53,468 nt of DNA from Bacteroidales bacterium UBA3630. GTDB lineage: Bacteria > Bacteroidota > Bacteroidia > Bacteroidales > P3. Below are positions 31,897 to 40,628 of this stretch, piece by piece. The stretch spans positions 5,306-58,773 of the forward strand of contig DFLB01000056.1 of the NCBI GenBank assembly GCA_002373995.1, given 5' to 3'. Each line of letters opens with the position of its first letter. Position 1 is the first letter of the stretch. Position numbers and translations under genes: made by a program. Under the pieces are notes generated by a model, which was not told the DNA's origin, searched no databases, and was given only the letters and a program-made list of their open reading frames with translations.

Positions 31897-34800
31897 TCAT
31901 TTCACAACTTCGATGGCACCGTTGTGTTCTATGTTGCCGTTATAGCCACGTGCCGAGAAGCGGTAGAAGTAGGTGCCGGCGGGCATGTCCTTTGGATCCC
32001 AGAAGTCCTCCTGCGATGAGATATTCTCCTTGTGGAAGACATGGGCGCCCCATTTGTTATAGATATCCAGCACGTTGGTCGGATAGCCCTGTCCTTCCAC
32101 GAGGTTGAGGATAACAAAGCGGTCGTTGATGCCGTCACCATTGGGAGTGACCACATTGGGGAACTGGAGGAAGTCGTTGACCAGCAGAATGGTGTTCTCT
32201 GTCGTGTCGCGGCAATAGACCATATTGCCCGACGGAGCCAGGTTGTCCGTACGTGAGATCAGTCTCACCGAATAGAGACCCGAGGGGTCACCATCCATAT
32301 ACTGAGAGAAGTTGAATACGGGGTTCTCGTCGGTGACGGTATGTACCGAACGCGGATTATCAGGATTGTACTGTACCTCCCAGAAGTAGCGCGTGTCCTC
32401 GGTCTTAGGTTCGGTACGGTTGTCCAAGGTGATGACCGGGCTGAGGACCGAGGGGTAGAGCGGTTCCCATGCATAGGCAGCCTTAGGCGCACTATAGACC
32501 GCAATCGATTGCGGGCTAATCACCGAGTCGATACACCCATCAGCCGAGATAGCATAGTATTTCAGGTCGTAAACACCGGCGGTATATGTATGCGTGGGGC
32601 TTGCCAAAGTGGAAGTGACGCCATCGCCGAAGTCCCAGAAATGCTGTTCCACCTCAGCGCTCTGGTTGTCGAAGCTGATAGTGAAGGGGTCGCAGCCTTC
32701 AAAGACGAAAGGATCGGGGATAAAGCTGGGGATTGGCTGCCGACGCACGCTGATATTGACTGTGTCGTATGCAATACACATCACCGTGGGTTGCGTGTTG
32801 CGTACCTCGACCACATAGCGTACCAAACCAGGTTCGCCGGTGCGGGTACTGATAGTGTCGGTATTTTGGCCGTAGGGTTCCCAGACATAGGAGTAGTTGT
32901 TTCCCTCGGTGTGGCGGTCTTTACCATCCAGTAGAATGGCATCGACACCGCACAGGTTGGTATCGGCTCCCAGGTTGGGTTGCGGAGTCCAGAAGGAGGT
33001 AATACGGGTAGTAGTATCCCACACGCAGCCGAACTCATCATACACAAGCACGTCGATGGGGAAAGTGCCGGCGGTATCGGGCGTGGAGATATAGCTGATA
33101 ACCGGCGAGGCCTGTTCAACGATGGCGCCGCGGTAGTGGCCGAGGTCGTAGTCATGATAGGCCGAGTCGGTATTGGCGCGCCAGACGAGCGAGTCAATAC
33201 CCACTTGGTAGTTGCAGTCGGCATCCATAGTGACATTGCAGATATCGAGGCTCCAGTTGAAGATCCACCCGTTATCGGCCCCCCACACGTCATAGACGCG
33301 TATCTTCCATGTACCGTTCAACGGGCAACCCACCAGTTCTTGGAATGTAGAGAATGGCAGATAATAGTCTTTCTTATCTTCGTGACGGCTGGGTTTTTTC
33401 AAAGGTCTCGTGCCAGAAGGAGTCTGGCCTGCCTGGTTGAAGCCTGACGGGACTGGCGGGAAGGTGACAGTTTCATTGACAGTAAGACCCGTAGAACCAA
33501 GATAGTAGTTTTCCACATTGGGGTTGGTCATATTTGATGACCAAACACTGCCTGCCGACAAAGTACTGTCCGCAGCCAGATAATAGTGTATGTCACGGCT
33601 AAAGCAGTAATCGCGACCAATTCCATAGGGATTGTTCACCGAGTCGCAACCGCCGTCCCAAGAGCCAGGCTGCTCATCCAAGGGGTGTCCCAGATGCGTA
33701 CCGCTGCCTGTACCTTTACCACCAATGACGGAAGAGCCAGAACCACCTTGCCCACCGCTGTTATTGACATATTGTTCCGAATTGCTGATGGCATCCGAAG
33801 GAGCGGGGCAGCTGGCAGGGTTACCGTATTTGAGTAGGGCTTCTTGTCCTGTGGGGCAGACAATAGTGATGTAAATATCGCCCATAAAGGAGTGTTCCAT
33901 ATTGATGCAAATGGAGCAGATGTCGGCTGCGGATGTCACTTTGCGAGTGTTAGGGAACTCTGTGAAGGTGACAGGAGCCTCGAAGTAAGACGGAGTGGCG
34001 CAGTTGCAACCGTCAGGGATGAAGGTTCTCACCTCGTAGACCTTACTGACAGATTCGGCATTCTCGATACGTTTTAGCGTCAGGGTGGCATTGTCGCCGT
34101 CGTAGCCGATATTGACCATACGAGACTCATTGTTGCAGATGTCGCCCAAAGTGAAGATAGTCTTGATGGGGTTGATGGCAGTACGCACCTTGACCGATGC
34201 GACAGCCGTGCTCGCGCACCCATTAGAATCGATGATATCCAGCGTAACGTCATAGCAACCCGTCTGCTGATATTCGGTGTATTCCACTGACGTAATACCC
34301 TGGCCCACCACCGAGTCGCCCTCGTTGGCCATGTCCCAGATAAATGTCGAAGTAGCGTCGCGGGGCGTATAGTAGCCATAGCGATAGGTGTAGTCGCCAT
34401 GACCGTGGAAGATGACACCATCGCCGATGCAGAGGTGAGCACCCATAAAGGCTATTGTGTCCACACGATCTATCGTGTCGCTATCATTTAAATAGATAGT
34501 ATCCAAGACAATGACCTCACGAATGTAAGACGAGTCGTAGATGACGCCATTGCGAGTGCGATAGAAAAGGCTATCGATCACAGGTATGACGAACTCGCAA
34601 GGCACATCGCAGGAGAAATGGATAGCGAACCCCTTTCCGATATCGTTATTGTGACGCTCGCAGGCCAAGTCCAAGCGGTTTGTGTCGGTACGGGGATCCG
34701 TGCGGAAACGTAAAGTGAGCATTCCAGTAGTGTTGGAATACGACTCAAAAATACGGTCGCCCTCCACAACGTTACCTGTAAAACTATTGAACTTAGCTAC

Positions 34801-35133
34801 CAGAGTGCCCGTAGTGTCGGGGCCATCATAAACATAGATGGTGTCGAGACAACTCACCGAGAGTTCATCAATAAGAAACGACAAACGCGATCCGTCCGGG
34901 CAACCGCCACTGATAGTGATCATATAATCCTTACCGTACTGGTATCCGCCAGCATCGGGAGCGCCATATCCGCGAGAGTCATCGTCGCGAATAGTGTAAG
35001 GGTTGCCCTGCATCTGGAGGATACTACCGTGGGTCGACTCGTCGAGGCGGATGATGTATCCGCCCTGAGCCATCGCGTCGGCCAGGAAGCCTATCATGGC
35101 CGTCAAAAGGGCAAGAGAGAATATTTTTTTCAT
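31897..35133 (-). CDS. large T9SS type B cargo protein with CUB, P-like and PKD domains
   Basis: 1078 residues with a signal peptide ending near AMAQ. Residues about 30-180 resemble a CUB domain (YGKDYMITISGGCPDG, DTIYVYDGPDTTG). A PKD-like domain lies near 240-316 (ATSTFIWDMANEG). Residues about 380-650 contain NGTWKIRVYDVWGADNGWIF, similar to a proprotein-convertase P domain. A further PKD domain is near 810-880 (HFWDFGDGVTSTLASPTHTY). The last 90 residues (VVTPNGDGINDRFVI, YNKWGAHVFHKE, MPAGTYFYRF) are the gliding-motility C-terminal sorting domain. The protein should therefore be secreted by a type IX system and attached to or released from the surface. No protease or glycosidase domain was seen; adhesion is the simplest guess. 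Confidence 0.88.
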   Translation of the reverse strand: MKKIFSLALLTAMIGFLADAMAQGGYIIRLDESTHGSILQMQGNPYTIRDDDSRGYGAPDAGGYQYGKDYMITISGGCPDGSRLSFLIDELSVSCLDTIYVYDGPDTTGTLVAKFNSFTGNVVEGDRIFESYSNTTGMLTLRFRTDPRTDTNRLDLACERHNNDIGKGFAIHFSCDVPCEFVIPVIDSLFYRTRNGVIYDSSYIREVIVLDTIYLNDSDTIDRVDTIAFMGAHLCIGDGVIFHGHGDYTYRYGYYTPRDATSTFIWDMANEGDSVVGQGITSVEYTEYQQTGCYDVTLDIIDSNGCASTAVASVKVRTAINPIKTIFTLGDICNNESRMVNIGYDGDNATLTLKRIENAESVSKVYEVRTFIPDGCNCATPSYFEAPVTFTEFPNTRKVTSAADICSICINMEHSFMGDIYITIVCPTGQEALLKYGNPASCPAPSDAISNSEQYVNNSGGQGGSGSSVIGGKGTGSGTHLGHPLDEQPGSWDGGCDSVNNPYGIGRDYCFSRDIHYYLAADSTLSAGSVWSSNMTNPNVENYYLGSTGLTVNETVTFPPVPSGFNQAGQTPSGTRPLKKPSRHEDKKDYYLPFSTFQELVGCPLNGTWKIRVYDVWGADNGWIFNWSLDICNVTMDADCNYQVGIDSLVWRANTDSAYHDYDLGHYRGAIVEQASPVISYISTPDTAGTFPIDVLVYDEFGCVWDTTTRITSFWTPQPNLGADTNLCGVDAILLDGKDRHTEGNNYSYVWEPYGQNTDTISTRTGEPGLVRYVVEVRNTQPTVMCIAYDTVNISVRRQPIPSFIPDPFVFEGCDPFTISFDNQSAEVEQHFWDFGDGVTSTLASPTHTYTAGVYDLKYYAISADGCIDSVISPQSIAVYSAPKAAYAWEPLYPSVLSPVITLDNRTEPKTEDTRYFWEVQYNPDNPRSVHTVTDENPVFNFSQYMDGDPSGLYSVRLISRTDNLAPSGNMVYCRDTTENTILLVNDFLQFPNVVTPNGDGINDRFVILNLVEGQGYPTNVLDIYNKWGAHVFHKENISSQEDFWDPKDMPAGTYFYRFSARGYNGNIEHNGAIEVVK

Positions 35134-35145
35134 GGCATGGATATA

Positions 35146-35604
35146 TTATTCATCGGAAGCAGGCCGATTGTCAAACATTTGCTGAGCCAGCGCGTTCATA
35201 TCGTCGAGTGAACGAAGGACCAGATAGGGGTGTGCCGACGAGGGTGTGGAGAAGCAGAGCGTCTTGTTACCGTAGTGGTAACGTGCCTGGAAGTCGTAGA
35301 AATTGTAGGCATAGTAGCTCAACGTGTTGAGGTCAACCACAAAATCGGCAGCCAGAGCAGCGTTGGTATTTTTCTCCTTGACCTCAGTGATGCTGAAGAG
35401 GTCGGCACCGGCAGGCACCGTATCCGACTCGTAGAATGCGGCACGCACATAGCAGCAGTACCATTCGAGTTTGTCAGGCGGATAGGTAGACATCAGCGTC
35501 GTGTTGCCACGGAAGAAAGGCAGCAGCAACGCGGTGCAGTCCTGTGCGCCAGCGGCCAAAGCTGCCGTCAACATCAATCCAATCAGGGCTATTCGTTTCA
35601 TCAT
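35146..35604 (-). CDS. small secreted protein of unknown function
   Basis: 152 residues with a signal peptide ending near LAAGAQ. No lipobox. The mature part includes CTALLLPFFRGNTTLMSTYPPDKLEWYC and several aromatic-rich strands; no family was recognised. It precedes the T9SS cargo gene by 12 bp on the same strand, so the two are probably one transcript. Two in-frame ATGs (35604 and 35601) are equivalent. It occupies the place where rnfA would be expected after rnfE. Confidence 0.7.
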   Translation of the reverse strand: MMKRIALIGLMLTAALAAGAQDCTALLLPFFRGNTTLMSTYPPDKLEWYCCYVRAAFYESDTVPAGADLFSITEVKEKNTNAALAADFVVDLNTLSYYAYNFYDFQARYHYGNKTLCFSTPSSAHPYLVLRSLDDMNALAQQMFDNRPASDE

Positions 35605-35679
35605 ATCCTGTCATTTTTTACTTTTCTTTGCTCTTAAGACGTAGGGAGGAGCACTTTTGGCTCACATTTTAACACTTAA

Positions 35680-36279
35680 TTATGATTTTTTAACACTCCG
35701 GCGACGGATAGCGTTAATCAACGCCATCAGCAGACCAAGGGCGAGGAAGCCGCCCGGGGGCAGAATCATCATCAGCATGCCGTCGGCACCGCCGATGAGC
35801 GAGTGGCCGAAGAAGCATCCTGTACCCAAGAGCTCGCGCACCATGCCCAGCAACGTGAGAGCCCAAGTGAAGCCCAGTCCCATGAAGAGGCCGTCGAGGA
35901 AGGACTGTCCGACGTTGTTCTTCGAGGCGAATGCCTCGGCGCGGCCCAGCACGATGCAGTTCACCACAATCAAGGCTATGAAGAGGCCGAGACTGTCGTA
36001 GAGCGCTGGCAGGTAGGCTTTCATCACCATTTCGACCATAGTGACGAAGGTGGCGATAATGACAATGAACGCCGGGATACGCACCTTGTCGGGGATGACA
36101 CTCTTGAGGAGGGAGATGACGATGTTGGACATCATCAGCACAAACGTTGTAGCCAGACCCATGCTGAGGCCATTGATAGCCGAGGTGGTGGTGGCCAGCG
36201 TGGGGCACATGCCGAGGATGAGGACCCAAGTGGGGTTCTCCTTGATAAGGCCGTTCTTGATTATATCTTTTGTCTTCAT
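35680..36279 (-). CDS. rnfE: RNF complex subunit RnfE
   Basis: 199 residues with about six membrane helices. The start NGLIKENPTWVLILGMCPTLA and the segment VELVM-like TMVEMVMKAYLPALYDSLGLFIALIVVNC are split below into shorter motifs of the RnfE/RsxE family: MCPTLATTTSA and LGRAEAFASKN. RNF couples ferredoxin oxidation and NAD+ reduction to ion pumping. RnfE lies in the inner membrane beside RnfA, which is not encoded here. It is the last rnf gene of the operon. Confidence 0.93.
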   Translation of the reverse strand: MKTKDIIKNGLIKENPTWVLILGMCPTLATTTSAINGLSMGLATTFVLMMSNIVISLLKSVIPDKVRIPAFIVIIATFVTMVEMVMKAYLPALYDSLGLFIALIVVNCIVLGRAEAFASKNNVGQSFLDGLFMGLGFTWALTLLGMVRELLGTGCFFGHSLIGGADGMLMMILPPGGFLALGLLMALINAIRRRSVKKS

Positions 36280-36291
36280 AATAGCAATGTT

Positions 36292-36855
36292 TTAGAGGGA
36301 TATCTTAGAGAATATCTGTGCGGCATCGTTGACCACATCCAGGAAGGCGCGGGAGGTGATGGTGCTGCCACTGATGGCATCGATGGTGCCACCGTCTTTC
36401 TTAACACTGAGTTTGTTGCTGGCGGGTGCAGAGCCGATGACGTCGCCCTTGCCACCTTTCTGGAACCACTGGTCGGCCTTGGCGCCCAAGCCTGGTGTCT
36501 CGTGGGTTTCCAGCACCTGATAGCCACTGACCTGGCCTTCTTTGTCGAAGCCCACCATCAGTTGCAGGTGACCACCAAAGCCCTTGTCGTTGCCCGCCTC
36601 AACAGCGGCTCCGACGAAGTTGCCTTCGGCATCATAACCAAGGTGGCACAAGGTGCCGTCAATGTTGCGGTCCTCCAGTTTGTCGAATGCGGGCAAGACC
36701 GCACTGATGGCGCGTTCGACCTTGGCCTGTTGAGCTTTGGCAATGGGGTCTTTGGTCACCCCGTTGAGGGCTGCCAGGGCAGCGGCTGCCACCAGCGCGA
36801 TGGCCGTCAACGCGATGAGCATATTGGGTAATGTAGATTGTGCTTTCTTTGCCAT
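36292..36855 (-). CDS. rnfG: RNF complex FMN-binding subunit RnfG
   Basis: 187 residues. One N-terminal membrane helix is followed by a periplasmic FMN-binding domain. The covalent flavin site is the SGSTITSRA motif, in which a Thr carries FMN through a phosphoester bond. ETPGLGAKADQW is a further family motif. RnfG passes electrons within the RNF ion pump. It lies 12 bp upstream of rnfE. The 125-bp gap to rnfD is filled with 8-bp repeats and a second TACTGCTTAC-like repetitive stretch. Confidence 0.93.
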   Translation of the reverse strand: MAKKAQSTLPNMLIALTAIALVAAAALAALNGVTKDPIAKAQQAKVERAISAVLPAFDKLEDRNIDGTLCHLGYDAEGNFVGAAVEAGNDKGFGGHLQLMVGFDKEGQVSGYQVLETHETPGLGAKADQWFQKGGKGDVIGSAPASNKLSVKKDGGTIDAISGSTITSRAFLDVVNDAAQIFSKISL

Positions 36856-36858
36856 AAT

Positions 36859-36901
36859 GTTGATAGGTTGATAAGTTGATAAGTTGATAGGTTGATAAGT
36901 A
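36859..36901. repeat. 8-bp GTTGATAA repeat between rnfD and rnfG
   Basis: Five 8-bp units (GTTGATAG or GTTGATAA) lie just upstream of rnfG. Further degenerate repetition of a CTTACT/TACTGC type follows at about 36928-36988. The same 8-bp unit, same orientation, occurs at 39351-39377. Confidence 0.8.
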
Positions 36902-36980
36902 GCGAGGGGACAATGGGTGATTTTATGTCGCTTACTTTTTACTGCTTGTTCTATACTGCTACCTTATACCGCTTACTACT

Positions 36981-37973
36981 TTATACTGCGAAGCGTTTGG
37001 GTTTGCACCAGCGGTTGAGCAGCGGGGTGAGGCTGTTCATGATGAGGATGGCAAACGAGACACCCTCGGGGTAGACACCCCAGTTGCGGATGATAACGGT
37101 GAGCAAGCCGCAGCCGAAGCCGAAGATGAGCTGTCCGCTCTTGGCCATGGGCGAGGTGACCATGTCGGTAGCCATGAAGCAGGCGCCCAGCATGATGCCG
37201 CCGGTGAGGATGGTCATCAGGGGATCCATATACATCTCAGGGTTGATGAGCCACAGGATGCCACTGAAGACGAAGGCAGTGCCGATGAAAGCCACGGGAA
37301 TATGCCAGCTTATGATCTTGCGGCAGAGGAGGTAGATGGCACCGATGAGGATGGCCAGAGCCGACACCTCGCCAAAGGAGCCGCCCATGTGACCGAGGAA
37401 GATCTCCATCATCGACGGGAGGTCGTTTTGGGCCATCACCTCGCTGATGCTCTGTCCACTCTTGACACCTTCCTTGATGATGCCAAGGGGAGTGGCGCCG
37501 GTGACGATATCGGTGGTCATGGGGAACCACTTGCCCACTGTGGGCCAGGTGGTCATCTGCACGGGGAAGGAGATGAGCAGGAAGACACGTCCTACGAGTG
37601 CGGGGTTGAAGGGGTTTTTGCCGAGGCCGCCGAACGACATCTTGCCGATGCCGATGGCTACGAGGGCGCCGATGACGACAATCCACATCATCTGCGGTGT
37701 GGCGGGGACGTTGAAAGCCAGCAGCAGACCTGTGACGATGGCCGAGCCGTCCCAGATGGTAGGTTCCTGCTTGAGGATAAACTTTTCGATCAGCCACTGG
37801 AAGAGCACGCAGCTTGCCACGGAGATGAGGCTAATCAGCAAGGCGTTCAGTCCAAAGTAGGCGATAGCCACCAGCAATGCCGGCACCAGGGCGAGATTGA
37901 CGCGCCACATGATTTTCTTTGTCGACTCGTCGCTATGCACGTGGGGCGAGCCTGAAATATTTAATAGGTTCAT
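36981..37973 (-). CDS. rnfD: RNF complex FMN-binding membrane subunit RnfD
   Basis: 330 residues with about nine membrane helices. The flavin attachment motif is TGATPLG (in DIVTGATPLGIIKEG), where Thr binds FMN covalently. SPHVHSDESTKKIMW at the start and FGGLGKNPFNPALVGR are typical of the family. RnfD forms part of the ion-translocating core. The stop lies close to a repeat-filled gap before rnfG. Confidence 0.94.
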   Translation of the reverse strand: MNLLNISGSPHVHSDESTKKIMWRVNLALVPALLVAIAYFGLNALLISLISVASCVLFQWLIEKFILKQEPTIWDGSAIVTGLLLAFNVPATPQMMWIVVIGALVAIGIGKMSFGGLGKNPFNPALVGRVFLLISFPVQMTTWPTVGKWFPMTTDIVTGATPLGIIKEGVKSGQSISEVMAQNDLPSMMEIFLGHMGGSFGEVSALAILIGAIYLLCRKIISWHIPVAFIGTAFVFSGILWLINPEMYMDPLMTILTGGIMLGACFMATDMVTSPMAKSGQLIFGFGCGLLTVIIRNWGVYPEGVSFAILIMNSLTPLLNRWCKPKRFAV

Positions 37974-38013
37974 ATTAATATAATATTATCGATTAGGGAG
38001 TTTAAGGACATGT

Positions 38014-39342
38014 TTATTTCTTGGCGGCCATCATAGCGCGGACGCGGTTCTTGCCGAGGCGGATTTCGTCAGTGAGTGGCTTGTTGGCCGGGCAGCTGAA
38101 GAAGCAGCATCCGCACTCGATGCAGTCGAGGATGTTGTGAGCCTTGGCCTCCTCTGTGCGGCCGTTCTTGACGAGGGCAGAGAAGAGGTAGGGCTCCAGT
38201 CCCATGGGGCAGGCGTGCATGCACTTGCCGCAGCGGATGCAGTTGGTCTCCGGTACGCGGCGGGCTTCTTTTTCGCCGATGACGAGCACGCTGGAGTTGC
38301 CTTTCACCGTCGGGGCGTCGAGATTGACCACTGCCTTGCCCATCATGGTGCCGCCGCTGACGACCTTGCCGGTGGTGGCGGGCAGCTCGCCGATGGAGTG
38401 CTTGATGATCTCGTTATAGGTGGTGCCGATGCGGACAATGTAGTTGTGCTGGCTGGGGAGTTCCTTGCCGGTGACAGTGAGGATGTTTTCGATGAGAGGT
38501 TTGTTCTTCTGAACGGCCTCGTAGACAGAGAAGCAGGTGCCGAGGTTAGAGACCACGCAGCCTACGTCGATAGGCAGCTTGCCGCTGGGCACGCGGCGAC
38601 CGGTGACAGCGTTGATGAGCTGTTTTTCTGCGCCTTGCGGGTATTTCACCTTCAGCGGTTCGATGATGATGCCCTCGAAGCTGCGGGCCACCTCCTGCAT
38701 GTGGGCGATGGCTTGAGGTTTGTTGTTCTCGATGCCGATGTAGGCATTGGGGACGCCAAGCGCCTTGCGGAGGATACTCACGCCGATGCAGACCTCCTCG
38801 GCGTGCTCTATCATGACGCGGTAGTCGCTCGTGAGGTACGGCTCGCACTCGGCGGCGTTGACGATGAGGTATTCAGCCTTTTTGCCTTCTGGGATGCTGT
38901 ACTTGATATGTGCCGGGAAGGTGGCACCGCCGAGGCCGACGATGCCCATTTCCTTGAGTTTGGCCACGATTTCCTTAGGCTCAAGGTTGCACTCGCGCTT
39001 GATGTCTGGCGTGCGGTCGATGGTTTCGAGCCATTCGTCGCCTTCGACGTTGATATAGACAGCCGGTTTGCTGAGGCCGAAAGCGTCCTTGCAGGTGTCG
39101 ACCTTGAGCACAGTGCCGCTGACAGGCGAGTGAACGTTGGCGCACATGAACGTTTGGGCTTCGCCGATGAGCTGACCCACCTTCACCTTGTCGCCCTTCT
39201 GCACGACGGGCGTTGCGGGAGCGCCGAGGTGTTGGTTCATAAGCACCACCATCTGCTTGCCCACGGGCATTACTTCGATGGCGGCATCGTTTGATATTTT
39301 GTTTTCTTCGGGGTGAACACCACCCATACGGAATGTCTTCAT
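38014..39342 (-). CDS. rnfC: RNF complex NADH-binding subunit RnfC
   Basis: 442 residues. Peripheral subunit with FMN and NADH sites resembling Nqo1: GLGGATFPAHIKY is the glycine-rich motif. Two [4Fe-4S] ferredoxin sets lie near the C-terminus (CIRCGKCMHACPMG and CIECGCCFFSCPAN). It begins with the family motif MGGVHPEENK and lacks the long Ala/Lys-rich tail of some proteobacterial forms. It sits between rnfB and rnfD. Confidence 0.95.
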   Translation of the reverse strand: MKTFRMGGVHPEENKISNDAAIEVMPVGKQMVVLMNQHLGAPATPVVQKGDKVKVGQLIGEAQTFMCANVHSPVSGTVLKVDTCKDAFGLSKPAVYINVEGDEWLETIDRTPDIKRECNLEPKEIVAKLKEMGIVGLGGATFPAHIKYSIPEGKKAEYLIVNAAECEPYLTSDYRVMIEHAEEVCIGVSILRKALGVPNAYIGIENNKPQAIAHMQEVARSFEGIIIEPLKVKYPQGAEKQLINAVTGRRVPSGKLPIDVGCVVSNLGTCFSVYEAVQKNKPLIENILTVTGKELPSQHNYIVRIGTTYNEIIKHSIGELPATTGKVVSGGTMMGKAVVNLDAPTVKGNSSVLVIGEKEARRVPETNCIRCGKCMHACPMGLEPYLFSALVKNGRTEEAKAHNILDCIECGCCFFSCPANKPLTDEIRLGKNRVRAMMAAKK

Positions 39343-39350
39343 AACTTGCT

Positions 39351-39377
39351 GTTGATACGTTGATAAGTTGATAAGTT
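39351..39377. repeat. 8-bp GTTGATAA repeat between rnfB and rnfC
   Basis: Three 8-bp units lie between the rnfC start and the rnfB stop; the last unit overlaps the rnfB stop codon region. Same family as 36859-36901, and together they flank rnfC and rnfD. Confidence 0.75.
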
Positions 39378-40290
39378 ATGCTTTCACCTTCTCAGCAACG
39401 GGAATTTCGACCTTTTCGGCGGCAGGTGTTGCCGGCGCTTCGGCGGGTTTGGGTGCGGGCTTGACGGCTGGTGCGGGGAAGCCTACGTCGTGGATGGCCT
39501 TTGTCGGGCACTCGACGACGCACTTGCGGCAGGCGATGCACTTAGAGAAGTCGATATACGACAGGTTGTCAGTGACAGTGATAGCTCCCACGGGGCAGAC
39601 TTTTTCGCACTTGCCGCAGCCTATGCAGGCGTTGGCGCAGCTCTTCATTGCCACGGCGCCTTTTTCCTTGTTGACGCAGCTGACGAAGACGCGACGTTCC
39701 TTGCGGCCCTTGTTGCGCAGTTCTATTACGCGGCGCGGGCATGCTTTGGCACAGGCGCCGCAGGCGGTGCAGCGGTCGGCGTCGACCACTGGCACGTTTG
39801 TTGCGGGGTCCATGTGGATAGCGTCGAACTGGCAGGCGGCGACGCAGTCGCCGCAGCCGAGGCATCCGAAGGGGCAACCGCTTTCGCCGGTATAGACGGT
39901 GTTGAGGAATGCACAGCTTTGCAGGCCGTCGTAGTTAGAGCGGCGCTTGTCGCCACAGTTGGCCGGGGAGCAACGGACGACGGCCACCATAGGCTCGCCC
40001 TGCTCGACCGAGCAACCGAGTAGTTCGGCGACTTTGGCGGCGACGGCGTCGCCACCCGGGGCGCAGCGTAGGCCATCCATATTGCCTTGAGCGACACAGG
40101 CTTCGGCAAAGGCACGGCAGCCTGCTTTGCCGCAGCCGCCACAGTTGGCACCCGGCAGAACTTCGGCCACCTCGTCGATCAAGGGGTCTTCGACCACCTT
40201 GAACTTCTGAGCCACAAAATAGAGCAGTACGGCAAAGAAGATGCCAAGAGCACCCAAAATCAATACCGCAATCAGAATGTCATGAGTCAT
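39376..40290 (-). CDS. rnfB: RNF complex ferredoxin subunit RnfB
   Basis: 304 residues. An N-terminal membrane helix is followed by the RnfB Fe-S domain (LPGANCGGCGKAGCRAF), then several ferredoxin sets such as CLGCGDCVAACQFDAI, CTACGACAKACPR, CIGCGKCEKVCPVGAI and CIACRKCVVECPTKAI. It probably takes electrons from soluble ferredoxin. The Pro/Ala-rich tail (PAPAVKPAPKPAEAPA) is unstructured. First gene of the operon, with a near-perfect promoter upstream. Confidence 0.95.
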   Translation of the reverse strand: MTHDILIAVLILGALGIFFAVLLYFVAQKFKVVEDPLIDEVAEVLPGANCGGCGKAGCRAFAEACVAQGNMDGLRCAPGGDAVAAKVAELLGCSVEQGEPMVAVVRCSPANCGDKRRSNYDGLQSCAFLNTVYTGESGCPFGCLGCGDCVAACQFDAIHMDPATNVPVVDADRCTACGACAKACPRRVIELRNKGRKERRVFVSCVNKEKGAVAMKSCANACIGCGKCEKVCPVGAITVTDNLSYIDFSKCIACRKCVVECPTKAIHDVGFPAPAVKPAPKPAEAPATPAAEKVEIPVAEKVKA

Positions 40291-40347
40291 ATATTTGTTG
40301 ATGTTTTAGGATTTCGCAGAAGTGATATTTTACTATAAAAACATTTG

Positions 40348-40378
40348 CAAAAGTACACTTTTTATAGAAACCGGCAAA
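40348..40378 (-). promoter_or_regulatory. rnf operon promoter
   Basis: Minus strand: -33 TTTG at 40375-40378 and -7 TACTTTTG at 40348-40355, spaced exactly 19 bp. Transcription would start near 40342, about 52 nt before rnfB. The 338-bp divergent gap otherwise holds a purine-rich stretch (about 40420-40560) with no recognised element. Confidence 0.8.
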
Positions 40379-40573
40379 ATTTTTTTTTCAACATTGCCTA
40401 TCGAGGGGTTTATTTGCGGAGAAAGGGCGGTGTCAGATTGCGGGAGAAATGCCTATGTTGAGCTGAGGAATAGCTGAGGAAGAGGGGGAAGACAGGCGGG
40501 TGGAGGCTGTGGAGGAAACGGGACGGGGGGATGGTGAAGCGGGGGTAAAGATGTGGAGGAAAGAGAAAAAATT

Positions 40574-40604
40574 TTGCCAGTTTAAAAAAGTTTAGTAATT
40601 TTGT
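40574..40604 (+). promoter_or_regulatory. promoter of the usp-CHASE2-caspase operon
   Basis: -33 TTTG at 40574-40577 and -7 TAATTTTG at 40597-40604, spaced exactly 19 bp, a full Bacteroidetes consensus. The predicted start near 40610 gives a leader of about 19 nt. Confidence 0.8.
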
Positions 40605-40628
40605 ACCCGAATTTTAACACTCAGAAAC

